Below are positions 1 to 6,268 of a DNA stretch of 14,757 nt, one piece after another. Under the pieces are notes generated by a model. The model was not told the origin of the DNA. It was given only the letters and a program-made list of their open reading frames with translations, and searched no databases. How positions within the stretch are numbered: the first letter of the stretch is position 1; each line of letters opens with the position of its first letter. Position numbers and translations under genes: made by a program. This stretch comes from DATMYQ01 sp035560935 (lineage in GTDB: Bacteria; Bacillota; Negativicutes; Sporomusales; Sporomusaceae): contig DATMYQ010000339.1 in the NCBI GenBank assembly GCA_035560935.1, positions 1 through 14,757 on the forward strand. Reading direction: 5' to 3'.

Positions 1-3
1 AGA

Positions 4-9
4 TATAAT
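4..9 (+). promoter_or_regulatory. Possible -10 element at window edge
   Basis: A perfect TATAAT lies at the extreme left edge, about 95 bases before the first start codon. Any -35 element would lie outside the window, so only half of the promoter can be judged. Confidence 0.25.
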
Positions 10-50
10 GGTGATTATAGATCTTGGGTGCAGGTTGCGGCGGATTGATT

Positions 51-81
51 GCGGCCAGGTATCAATAGGGGAAATGGCCGC
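51..81 (+). promoter_or_regulatory. Inverted repeat in leader of the first gene
   Basis: GCGGCCA (51-57) and TGGCCGC (75-81) form a perfect 7-bp stem with a 17-base loop. It ends a few bases before the ribosome binding site of the gene starting at 103. It could affect translation or be chance; no T run follows, so it is not a terminator. Confidence 0.25.
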
Positions 82-102
82 CAGAAAGAGGAGGGAACAA
101 CA

Positions 103-393
103 ATGCAAGAATTGAAAAAAACGTCAATGGCACAAACGCCAGCGACGCAAAAATCAACGGATCAAAAATCAATGGTTAATGTAGATGTGACAAACCCGCT
201 GTACCTAAAACAAGCCCGAGATGAATTTAACCGCATTGATAAGGAAATTCAAGTACTGCAACAAAACACCGACCACAATCAGGCAGCGATGCGAATTACC
301 CAAAGTATTGAGATCCTCCGGCTGGCGGCTGGTGAAAAACCTTCCTTGCGGTCACTCTCCCAATACCATCAGCAAAAATCAATGATGCAATAG
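103..393 (+). CDS. Small hypothetical protein, 96 aa
   Basis: I do not recognise the family. The ATG at 103 is chosen because a GAGGAGGG ribosome binding site lies about 7 bases upstream; an in-frame TTG at 49 has none. The N-terminal 25 residues are polar and rich in Thr, Gln, Lys and Ser, so probably disordered. Residues about 30-75 look helical and charged (an ARDEFNRIDKEIQVLQ stretch), followed by a Gln/Ser-rich tail. There is no signal peptide, membrane segment or cysteine motif, so it is probably a small cytosolic protein. It stands alone: a possible -10 element and a small hairpin lie upstream, and an intrinsic terminator follows about 40 bases after the stop. Confidence 0.7.
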   Translation: MQELKKTSMAQTPATQKSTDQKSMVNVDVTNPLYLKQARDEFNRIDKEIQVLQQNTDHNQAAMRITQSIEILRLAAGEKPSLRSLSQYHQQKSMMQ

Positions 394-435
394 ATGGGTT
401 TGAAACCAGCTCTGAATAATGCAATGGATGGTAAT

Positions 436-474
436 AACCGTCTGCCTTGGAAGTGATTCCGGGCAGGCGGTTTT
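436..474 (+). terminator. Intrinsic terminator of the first gene
   Basis: An 11-bp stem, AACCGTCTGCC (436-446) with GGCAGGCGGTT (462-472), has one T-G wobble. Its 15-base loop contains a nested GGAA/TTCC mini-stem, and TTTT follows at the 3' side. Placed 40 bases after the stop at 393, it fits termination of that gene. Confidence 0.7.
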
Positions 475-500
475 GTCTTGGCGCAATATCATGATAAAAT
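473..500 (+). promoter_or_regulatory. Weak sigma-A-like promoter candidate
   Basis: TTGTCT (473-478) and TAAAAT (495-500) are separated by 16 bases, matching consensus at 4/6 and 5/6 positions. It would transcribe the DUF5662-dinB pair through a leader of roughly 250 bases. No better candidate was found nearer to 763. I saw no LexA-type CGAAC-N4-GTTCG operator in the same region. Confidence 0.25.
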
Positions 501-575
501 GCAGGAATTCGCGGTGCAAATTGCGAAATAATGAACAGAAAGGTCCAGCGGTCGAGTGGCCGGGGCGAGCCCGGG

Positions 576-743
576 TCAGCGTTTTTTCTTTGCCGGCAGT
601 GTGCCGGTAATTTGGCCTTTAAGGCGGTATTCTAACACGAATACCAAGGTGAGAAAAAACAGAAACAAGCCGGTCAGCGCTATCAGGCCCAAAGGTTCGT
701 CTGTAGGTTGGGGAGCAAAATAATCGAACCAAATTTGGCGCAG
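576..743 (-). CDS. Possible small single-pass membrane protein, 55 codons, no normal start codon (may be a remnant)
   Basis: The minus strand from 743 to a TGA at 576 reads as a convincing small protein. It has a polar aromatic N-terminus (RQIWFDYFAPQPTDEP), a hydrophobic segment at about residues 18-37 (GLIALTGLFLFFLTLVFVLE), then a basic end finishing AKKKR. Codon choice resembles the neighbouring genes. No ATG, GTG or TTG opens the frame: the first codon after the in-frame TGA (749-751) is CCC, then CTG (741-743). Five codons further upstream an in-frame ATG (MSSDS, then the stop) begins at 766, overlapping the start of the DUF5662 gene on the other strand. It may therefore start at CTG, or be a gene broken by one nonsense change. 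No ribosome binding site is clear. It would lie inside the predicted inner membrane with a cytosolic basic tail. Confidence 0.35.
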   Translation of the reverse strand: MRQIWFDYFAPQPTDEPLGLIALTGLFLFFLTLVFVLEYRLKGQITGTLPAKKKR

Positions 744-762
744 GGGTCAGGAGTCTGATGAC

Positions 763-1263
763 ATGAGTGGAGTTTGCTTTTCGCAACGTGGGCGTTATCT
801 GTGGTATGTGCTGCGCCATAAATGGTATGTTTTTTGTGAGGCCTGGCGGTTGGGCATTCCCTGGCAGGGATTGTGGCACGACTGGGATAAGTTGTCCTGG
901 CGGCAATGGGGGCCACGGGCGGATATTTTACAACAGGGCAGCGGACAGTTGCTGGGCGAGGATGGCTTTTTTGATCAGGACAAGATTCCCGCAGAACTCG
1001 ACTTGGCCTGGTTGCGGCACTGGCATGACAGTCCCCATCACTGGCAGTGGTGGGTGATGCTGCTGGATGACGGCCAGTTCAAGGTGCTGCCGATGACGGA
1101 TGACTATCGCCGGGAGATGCTGGCGGACTGGTTGGCGGTGTCCCGGACGCCGGAACGCCTGGATATACTTCCCTGGTATGAAAAAAATCGCGACCGGATG
1201 TTGCTGCACCCGGAAACCCGGGACTGGGTGGAGCGGCAGTTGGGGGTGAAACGGGATGAGTAA
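763..1263 (+). CDS. DUF5662 family protein, 166 aa
   Basis: The sequence fits the DUF5662 pattern as I know it: an N-terminal LRHKWYVF block (residues 17-24), then LWHDWDKLSW..WGP (38-51), then LRHWHDSPHHWQWW (84-97). His19, His39-Asp40, His86, His88 and His92-His93 are the conserved polar residues and suggest a metal-binding helical fold. The biochemical function of this family is not known to me. It has no signal peptide and is probably cytosolic. The ATG at 763 has an AGGAG site 9 bases upstream. The last 8 bases overlap the dinB start (ATGAGTAA), so the two genes are translated as a coupled pair. Tryptophan content is unusually high. Confidence 0.75.
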   Translation: MSGVCFSQRGRYLWYVLRHKWYVFCEAWRLGIPWQGLWHDWDKLSWRQWGPRADILQQGSGQLLGEDGFFDQDKIPAELDLAWLRHWHDSPHHWQWWVMLLDDGQFKVLPMTDDYRREMLADWLAVSRTPERLDILPWYEKNRDRMLLHPETRDWVERQLGVKRDE

Positions 1264-2428
1264 CAACACGGAGTCGCTACGCTGGATTCTGCATGTGGAC
1301 ATGGACGCGTTTTTTGCCTCGGTGGAGCAGCGGGACCGCCCGGAACTTCTGGGACAACCGGTGATCATTGGCGGGCTGAGCGGTCGCGGAGTCGTGTCGA
1401 CCGCTTCTTATGAAGCCCGTTGCTTTGGCGTCCGCTCCGCCATGCCGATGGTCGAAGCGCGACGGCGCTGTCCGCAGGGAGTTTTCCTGCCGGGGGACCA
1501 TGTGAAATATCGGGAGGTGTCCCGGCAACTGCGGAGTATTTTTGCCGGGTATTCACCGCTGGTGGAACCCTTGTCGCTGGACGAGGCGTTTTTGGATGTC
1601 AGCGGCATGGCGGCGTTGTACCCGGACCCGGTGGAGATGGCCCGGCGGGTGAAGCGGCAGATCCGGGAGGAACTGGCGCTGACGGCTTCCGCCGGTCTGG
1701 CGCCCAATAAATTTTTAGCCAAACTGGCGTCCGATTTGCGAAAACCGGATGGGCTGGTGGTGATTCGCCATGGCGAGGAGCGGGCAATGCTGGAGAATAT
1801 TCCGGTGCGCCGGCTGTGGGGTGTGGGGACGGTAACCGCCGCTACGCTGGAAAAATTGAATTTGCGAACCATTGGCCAGGTGGCAGTGGCGGATCCGGAA
1901 CTGTTGCGTCAGCACTGCGGTAAACTGGGGCCACTGCTGGTCGAATTATCCAATGGTGTGGATCACCGTCCGGTGGTGGCGAACTATACGCCTCAATCGA
2001 TCGGCCGGGAAAATACGTTTGAACAGGATATCAGGGGAGTGGACGCCATTCACCGGGAATTGCTCAGTCTGGCTGAACAGGTGGGCTGGCGGCTGCGCCG
2101 GCAGGGTTATACCGGACGCACGGTCACCCTGAAAATCCGATTTGGCTCGTTTCGGACGCTGACCCGGCGGCAGACCTTGCCGGTGGGGACTGACCTGGAC
2201 GAGGTCATTTATGACGCGGTCCGGGATATGGCAGATGCATTGGACTTAACGGAAGGCATCCGTTTGCTGGGGGTTACGCTGAGTGCCTTATCCACTGGTG
2301 ACGCCCAAATATCGTTGTTTGATGAGCCGGAAGACCGGCGGCGGACGGTGTGCGCCGCCGTTGACCGGATTAAGGAGCGTTTTGGTGAAAAGGCCATCGC
2401 CCGGGGACGGGTGCGGGACCGTGAATAA
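1256..2428 (+). CDS. dinB: DNA polymerase IV (Y-family translesion polymerase)
   Basis: This enzyme copies damaged DNA templates with low fidelity. The palm carries the catalytic acids Asp15 in HVDMDAFF and Asp109-Glu110 in SLDEAFLDV; Phe20 is the steric-gate position that excludes ribonucleotides. The fingers motif STASYEARCFGVRSAM (48-63) is present. Helix-hairpin-helix residues (RRLWGVGTVTAATLEKL) and the little-finger domain follow. Near the C-terminus QISLF (351-355) is a good sliding-clamp binding motif, followed by the conserved RIKERFGEKAIARG tail, giving a complete 390-aa protein. The ATG overlaps the end of the DUF5662 gene by 8 bases and uses GGGGGTG inside that gene as its ribosome site. 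No LexA operator was found in front of the pair, so SOS control is not evident from sequence. Confidence 0.95.
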   Translation: MSNNTESLRWILHVDMDAFFASVEQRDRPELLGQPVIIGGLSGRGVVSTASYEARCFGVRSAMPMVEARRRCPQGVFLPGDHVKYREVSRQLRSIFAGYSPLVEPLSLDEAFLDVSGMAALYPDPVEMARRVKRQIREELALTASAGLAPNKFLAKLASDLRKPDGLVVIRHGEERAMLENIPVRRLWGVGTVTAATLEKLNLRTIGQVAVADPELLRQHCGKLGPLLVELSNGVDHRPVVANYTPQSIGRENTFEQDIRGVDAIHRELLSLAEQVGWRLRRQGYTGRTVTLKIRFGSFRTLTRRQTLPVGTDLDEVIYDAVRDMADALDLTEGIRLLGVTLSALSTGDAQISLFDEPEDRRRTVCAAVDRIKERFGEKAIARGRVRDRE

Positions 2429-2498
2429 GGAAGTTTAGCTGCGGGAACAAAACATTCTGTGAGATAAATAACGAAGCTGCGGACAAGAAAAAACTTCC
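2429..2498 (+). repeat. Long-range inverted repeat plus short direct repeat after dinB
   Basis: GGAAGTTT (2429-2436, immediately after the dinB stop) is complementary to AAACTTCC (2491-2498). The enclosed 54 bases contain AGCTGCGG twice, at about 2438 and 2474. No T run follows, so this is not a standard terminator. It may fold as an RNA leader element for the downstream peptidase gene. I recognise no riboswitch class. Confidence 0.3.
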
Positions 2499-2583
2499 GG
2501 CCCGGATGTACGCTATGGCAGGAAAATATCCGTAACAGGCGAAAGTAGGTAGATGGATAAATTGTGGTGGGAGGTCTTACTTG

Positions 2584-3702
2584 ATGAATGAACAAAGGGT
2601 GCTGGCCGAGTTTTTTGAGCTGGTGAAAATGAAAGCGTCTACCCGGGCGGAACGCCAGGTGGCCGACGTGTTAAAAACGAAATTGACGCAACTGGGTCTG
2701 GAGGTTAGCGAGGATAATACCGGCGAGAAAATTGGCGGCAATTGCGGCAATGTGCTGGGCTTTTGGCCGGGCAGTGTTGTTGGCGCGCCCCGGTTGATGT
2801 TTACGGCGCACATGGACTGTGTAGAGTGCTGCGAAGGCATTGAACCAGTGTTGAAGGATGGGGTCATCACCTCGGCCGGAGATACTGTGCTGGGGTCTGA
2901 TGATAAAGCGGGCGTTGTGGCGATTCTGGAAGCACTGCGCCTGATTCGGGAGGAAAAGGCGCCGCATGGTGACATTCAGGTCATCTTCACCGTGGCGGAG
3001 GAAGGCGGGCTGAACGGTTCGAAAAATATGGACCGGACCTTATTGCGGGCCGATTTCGGTTACGCGCTTGATTCCAGCGGTGCTCCCGGTGAAATCATTA
3101 CCATGGCGCCGGGCCAGGATAAAATCGAAGCGGTGATTCATGGCAAAAAAGCCCATGCCGGCGTGGCCCCGGAAGAAGGTCTGAACGCCATCGTGGTAGC
3201 GTCTCGTTGCCTGGCGGATATGAAACAGGGCCGGATTGATTTTGAAACCACCGCGAACATTGGCGTGATCAAAGGCGGGACGGTGACCAATATCGTTCCT
3301 GACCGGGTGGAGGTCATTGCGGAGGCCCGCAGCCGCAACCGTGAAAAGTTAGTGGCGCAGACCGCTCATATGAGGGAAATGTTTGAAAAAGTGGCGGCGG
3401 CCAACGGCGGCAGGGCCGAAGTCAAGGTGACCAAATCCTACGATCCCTACGTTCTGGCCGAAGACTCACCGGTAGTTGATATCGCCCGCCGGGCGGCGGT
3501 TAGCATCGGCCTTGTACCGGAGTGCAAAGGCACCGGCGGCGGCAGTGACGCCAATTTCTTCAACAGTTACGGAGTGCCCACCACGGTGCTGGGCACCGGC
3601 ATGTCCAAGGTACATACCTCGGACGAGTTTATTTTGGAAAAAGATTTGTACACCAATTGCCGCATGGTGCATGCCATTATTAAAACGGCGGCAAACGTCT
3701 GA
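2584..3702 (+). CDS. M20-family metallopeptidase, peptidase T-like
   Basis: A zinc aminopeptidase of the M20/PepT-like group, expected to cut small peptides in the cytosol. Numbering from the TTG at 2581, the two-metal site is complete: His77 and Asp79 (TAHMDC), bridging Asp107 (GSDDKAG), the catalytic Glu140-Glu141 pair (VAEEGG), Asp164 (ALDSSG) and His345 (KVHTSDEF). A dimerisation (lid) domain lies between residues about 175 and 285. The length (372 aa) fits PepT-like proteins better than longer classical PepT (about 410). Start choice: GGGAGG at 2569-2574 is 9 bases before the ATG at 2584 and 6 before the TTG at 2581, so ATG is preferred. The gene stands alone and ends at a shared two-way terminator. 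The true substrate cannot be read from sequence. Confidence 0.88.
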   Translation: MNEQRVLAEFFELVKMKASTRAERQVADVLKTKLTQLGLEVSEDNTGEKIGGNCGNVLGFWPGSVVGAPRLMFTAHMDCVECCEGIEPVLKDGVITSAGDTVLGSDDKAGVVAILEALRLIREEKAPHGDIQVIFTVAEEGGLNGSKNMDRTLLRADFGYALDSSGAPGEIITMAPGQDKIEAVIHGKKAHAGVAPEEGLNAIVVASRCLADMKQGRIDFETTANIGVIKGGTVTNIVPDRVEVIAEARSRNREKLVAQTAHMREMFEKVAAANGGRAEVKVTKSYDPYVLAEDSPVVDIARRAAVSIGLVPECKGTGGGSDANFFNSYGVPTTVLGTGMSKVHTSDEFILEKDLYTNCRMVHAIIKTAANV

Positions 3703-3721
3703 TCGCAGAGTTTATCCGTAA

Positions 3722-3752
3722 AAAAAAGCGGCGCGTTATGCGCCGCTTTTTT
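3722..3752. terminator. Bidirectional intrinsic terminator
   Basis: A perfect 13-bp stem (AAAAAAGCGGCGC at 3722-3734, GCGCCGCTTTTTT at 3740-3752) with a GTTAT loop. T runs on both strands let it end the M20 peptidase gene from the left and ptsG from the right. Confidence 0.92.
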
Positions 3753-3778
3753 GTTACATTCATTCAAACAGTGTTTTA

Positions 3779-5326
3779 TTAGGTTTGTTTATCCCCGGCG
3801 GCAAGGATTTCCTGGATACGGGTCTTGATGTTTTCTGACTGGGGGCCAAAAATGACCTGGAGGCTGTTGCCGACCTCCATAATGCCGGCGGCACCCAGGG
3901 TTTTCAGCCGGTGCTGGTCTACCGCTTTGACGTCGTTTACGCTGACCCGCAGGCGAGTGATACAGGCGTCCAGATTCGAAAGATTACCGGGGCCGCCCAG
4001 CGCTGCCAGTACGTTGGACGCCAGCTCCGATCGATCCGCTTTGGTGGCCGTTGCCGGTACGGATGCGGTGTCATCAGCTTCTTCTTCCTCACGGCCGGGA
4101 GTCATCAGGTTCCAGGTGCGGATGGCGAACCGGAAGCCAAAATAGTATACTACCGCAAAGGCCAGACCTACAGGGAAAACCAGCCACCAAGCGGTGCGGG
4201 CCGGCATAACTCCAAACAGTATGAAATCAATGACGCCACCGGAAAATGTCATGCCGATTTTTACGTTCAGGAGGTGCATGACCAGAAAGGAGCAGCCGGC
4301 GAACAGACAATGAACAGCAAACAGTACTGGTGCCACAAATAAGAAGGAAAACTCAATGGGCTCCGTGATGCCGGTGAGAAAAGAAGTGAGGGCGGCTGAG
4401 GCCATGATGCCGGCTACCTGGAGCTTTTTCTCAGGCCGGGCCTCATGGTAGATAGCCAGCGCCGCCGCGGGCAGACCGAACATCATGAACGGAAACTTGC
4501 CGGTCATGAACGTGCCGGCGGTGAAGGGGACACCATCTTTCAACTGGGCGAAGAAAATGCTCTGGTCGCCATTGACTGTCTGTCCGGCTTTGTTTACGTA
4601 TTCGCCGAACTGGTACCAAAACGGGTTGTAAAAAATGTGATGCAGACCAAAGGGGATGAGGGAGCGCTCGATAATGCCGAAAACAAAAGCGGCCAGAGCC
4701 CGGTTGGTATCAATCATATCGCGGGAAAATGACGTCAGGCCGGCCTGGACCGGCGGCCAGACGAACACCATGACTACGCCCAGCAGCAGGGAGAAAACGG
4801 CAGTGACAATGGGGACGGAGCGTTTGCCGGCGAAAAATCCCAAGTATTGCGGCAGGGCGATGTTATAGAATCTTTTATAGACGACGGTGGCCAGGATACC
4901 GACGATGATGCCGCCAAAGACGCCGCTTTGCAGCGTAGGAATACCCAGAACCATTGCATAGGCCGGATTCTTTCCGGTCATGTCGGCGGTTATGCCGGCC
5001 AGTTGACCGATGGTGACATTCATAACCAAATAACCTACGATGGCGGCCAGCCCGGCAACCCCCTCGCCGCCAGACAGGCCGATGGCAACGCCGACGGTAA
5101 ACAGTAACGACAGGTTGGCAAAAATGATGCCACCGGCTTGTTCCATCACCCGGGCCAGTGATTGCAGCCAATGCAGGTCGAGAAAGGGTGCCGCCTGCAG
5201 TAATTGCGGGTTTTGCAACGCGTTGCCAAACGCCAGCAGAATACCGGCTGCCGGCAGCAGCGCTACGGGCAGCATCAGGGCCCGGCCGGTTTTTTGCAGA
5301 ATACCAAAAGCTTTTTTAAACAACAT
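3779..5326 (-). CDS. ptsG: PTS glucose-type permease, IICB components
   Basis: A membrane sugar transporter that phosphorylates its substrate during import. Numbering from the ATG at 5326 (515 aa), the IIC domain covers about 5-410 with roughly ten hydrophobic segments and the family signature GITEPIEFSFLF at 319-330. An acidic linker (REEEEADD) leads to IIB at about 430-510, with the phosphorylated Cys455 in NLDACITRLRVSV. N-terminal and IIB wording resemble E. coli PtsG closely, so glucose is likely, but N-acetylglucosamine (NagE-like) cannot be excluded. IIA is not fused; it is supplied by crr upstream. An AAGGAG site (5333-5338) lies 6 bases before ATG, whereas the GTG at 5332 abuts that site and is rejected. 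A RAT-like element and terminator precede it, suggesting sugar-dependent antitermination. Confidence 0.92.
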   Translation of the reverse strand: MLFKKAFGILQKTGRALMLPVALLPAAGILLAFGNALQNPQLLQAAPFLDLHWLQSLARVMEQAGGIIFANLSLLFTVGVAIGLSGGEGVAGLAAIVGYLVMNVTIGQLAGITADMTGKNPAYAMVLGIPTLQSGVFGGIIVGILATVVYKRFYNIALPQYLGFFAGKRSVPIVTAVFSLLLGVVMVFVWPPVQAGLTSFSRDMIDTNRALAAFVFGIIERSLIPFGLHHIFYNPFWYQFGEYVNKAGQTVNGDQSIFFAQLKDGVPFTAGTFMTGKFPFMMFGLPAAALAIYHEARPEKKLQVAGIMASAALTSFLTGITEPIEFSFLFVAPVLFAVHCLFAGCSFLVMHLLNVKIGMTFSGGVIDFILFGVMPARTAWWLVFPVGLAFAVVYYFGFRFAIRTWNLMTPGREEEEADDTASVPATATKADRSELASNVLAALGGPGNLSNLDACITRLRVSVNDVKAVDQHRLKTLGAAGIMEVGNSLQVIFGPQSENIKTRIQEILAAGDKQT

Positions 5327-5410
5327 ACTCACTCCTTCTTCGCAAATTCCAGAAAGGGTAAAACGATGCGGTTTGAAAAATACTTTGGGCGGTTTTCAGC
5401 TGGGATATAT

Positions 5411-5452
5411 AAAAATGAGCAGGCAAAAAGTTTTATAACTCATGCCTGCTCA
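5411..5452 (-). terminator. Leader terminator (attenuator) of ptsG
   Basis: Read on the minus strand, TGAGCAGGC (5452-5444) pairs with GCCTGCTCA (5424-5416) in a perfect 9-bp stem with a 19-base loop. The run TTTTTATATAT follows immediately. It sits about 90 bases before the ptsG start rather than after a major gene. It therefore acts as an attenuator inside the leader, or as the end of transcripts coming from crr. Confidence 0.8.
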
Positions 5453-5467
5453 ATAGTAATACGTTAT
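5435..5467 (-). promoter_or_regulatory. RAT-like antiterminator target for a BglG/GlcT-type regulator
   Basis: On the minus strand this segment contains ACGTATTACT, then CAGGCATGAGT. This matches my memory of the Bacillus subtilis ptsG RAT (ACGTGTTACT ... CAGGCATGAGT). A lower stem ATAAC (5467-5463) with GTTAT (5439-5435) closes it, and its 3' half overlaps the 5' arm of the terminator, as RAT sites do. The upper stem is weaker than in B. subtilis. The expected effector is an RNA-binding antiterminator with two PRD domains; no complete one is in this window. Confidence 0.65.
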
Positions 5468-5508
5468 TGCAGAAAAGCGATATTAAAGTGCCGGGCAGTT
5501 GAGCAGGC
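5444..5508 (-). promoter_or_regulatory. Alternative anti-terminator pairing in the ptsG leader
   Basis: On the minus strand GCCTGCTCAA (5508-5499) is exactly complementary to TTGAGCAGGC (5453-5444), a 10-bp stem with a 45-base loop. The second segment is the one the terminator needs, so the two hairpins exclude each other. The first segment lies within codons 31-34 of the 38-codon reading frame upstream. Confidence 0.5.
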
Positions 5509-5599
5509 GTTCAATAACAATCATCAGATAGCCGAGCTCATCGTCAGGAGTGTGACCGCCGGATCCTGCCGAATCCGGTGACCCGGGTAATTTAGACAT
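5483..5599 (-). CDS. 38-aa reading frame after crr; possible remnant of a PRD antiterminator or a leader peptide
   Basis: The ATG at 5599 directly follows the crr stop TAG (5602-5600) in the same frame. The frame runs 38 codons to a TAA at 5483. Residues 18-33 (PDDELGYLMIVIERLL) resemble the last helix of PRD domains in LicT/GlcT-type antiterminators, which typically read like DDEIGYLALHI. The first 16 residues are Gly/Ser/Pro-rich and resemble nothing I know. A gene for such a regulator often lies just before ptsG in Firmicutes, so this may be the 3' stump left after deletion. Alternatively it is a coupled leader peptide controlling the switch that begins inside its last codons. No separate ribosome binding site is seen; expression would need re-initiation or TAG readthrough. 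A CCGGAT/ATCCGG hairpin lies inside it (5559-5578). Confidence 0.45.
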   Translation of the reverse strand: MSKLPGSPDSAGSGGHTPDDELGYLMIVIERLLNCPAL

Positions 5600-6082
5600 C
5601 TACCGTTTTTTGTAGGTCAAAATAGCATCTTTGCCGGTAATGACAGTGCTTTTTTCCTCAATAGCCAGTTCTTTTATCGTATCGGTGGAGGTGAAAATTA
5701 CCGGCGTGGTCAGACTGTACCCGGCCTGGAGAATCTGCTGGCGGTCAATACGAATCACCGGATCACCGGCCTTGACGGACTGTCCCTGTTCGCGCAGGCG
5801 TTCAAAACCCTTGCCTTCCAGTTCCACCGTATTGATGCCGATGTGCACCAATACGTCAATCCCCTCGCTGGTTTTAACGGCAAAGGCATGGTTGGTGCGA
5901 AAGATCATTTCCAGCACGCCGTCGGCCGGCGAGCAAATAGTGTCGCTGTTAAGTTCGTCGATGGCGACGCCGTCTCCCAGGATTTTCTGAGAAAACACCG
6001 GGTCGGCAACCTGGGACAGTGGGATTAGACGACCATCCGCCGGTGCCAGCAGGGTTTGTTTTTTGTTGAATAGATTGAACAC
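5600..6082 (-). CDS. crr: PTS glucose-type IIA component
   Basis: A soluble phosphocarrier that takes phosphate from HPr and passes it to the IIB domain of the permease. From the GTG start at 6082 the protein is 160 aa, close to the usual IIA-Glc length (about 160-170). It opens APADGRLIPLSQVADPVFS and contains both active-site histidines: His65 in TNHAFAV and the phosphorylated His80 in VLVHIGINTVEL. These match E. coli His75 and His90. The start is set by GAGGGAG (6097-6091), 8 bases upstream. A longer reading frame back to 6289 is rejected because it is mostly leader. ptsG lies 270 bases downstream on the same strand beyond a leader terminator. A sigma-A promoter is visible at 6179-6207. 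Confidence 0.92.
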   Translation of the reverse strand: MFNLFNKKQTLLAPADGRLIPLSQVADPVFSQKILGDGVAIDELNSDTICSPADGVLEMIFRTNHAFAVKTSEGIDVLVHIGINTVELEGKGFERLREQGQSVKAGDPVIRIDRQQILQAGYSLTTPVIFTSTDTIKELAIEEKSTVITGKDAILTYKKR

Positions 6083-6122
6083 CGCAATACCTCCCTCTTT
6101 CATAATTAAGAGACAACAAAAG

Positions 6123-6146
6123 ACATGAGCCTGCAACAACTCATGT
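6123..6146 (-). promoter_or_regulatory. Terminator-like hairpin in the crr leader
   Basis: On the minus strand ACATGAG (6146-6140) pairs with CTCATGT (6129-6123), a 7-bp stem with loop TTGTTGCAGG, followed by CTTTTGTTG. It lies between the crr promoter and the start codon. The GATTGT ... GCAGGC wording around it vaguely recalls a RAT site, so it may be a second, weaker attenuator. Confidence 0.35.
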
Positions 6147-6178
6147 ACAATCACTCGGTACCAGATTATTCTATATTC

Positions 6179-6207
6179 ATGGTACTGTGATTTGTATTGC
6201 TTGTCAA
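6179..6207 (-). promoter_or_regulatory. Sigma-A promoter of crr
   Basis: On the minus strand a perfect TTGACA (6207-6202) is followed after 17 bases by TACCAT (6184-6179), which matches 4 of 6 at -10. Transcription would start near 6172 and give crr a leader of about 90 bases. Confidence 0.55.
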
Positions 6208-6238
6208 TATTGTCTTGCTGATAAAAATGAAGCAAAAA

Positions 6239-6268
6239 TGGCGATAAGTTGAGCATCATTCCTATAAT
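6239..6268 (+). promoter_or_regulatory. Possible promoter of the zinc-ribbon gene
   Basis: A perfect TATAAT at 6263-6268 with a poor -35 (TGGCGA, 6239-6244) at 18 bases. It is divergent from the crr promoter about 60 bases away and gives a leader of about 65 bases. Confidence 0.35.

Noticed and set aside
419..610. A 63-codon plus-strand reading frame
   Set aside because: It runs through an intrinsic terminator, has no ribosome site, and its composition is not protein-like. The minus-strand frame here is more convincing.
729..738. Perfect palindrome CCAAATTTGG before the DUF5662 gene, near a GGTTCG/CGAACC pair (694-699, 725-730)
   Set aside because: A ten-base palindrome is easily due to chance, it does not match the LexA operator, and it lies within the minus-strand reading frame.
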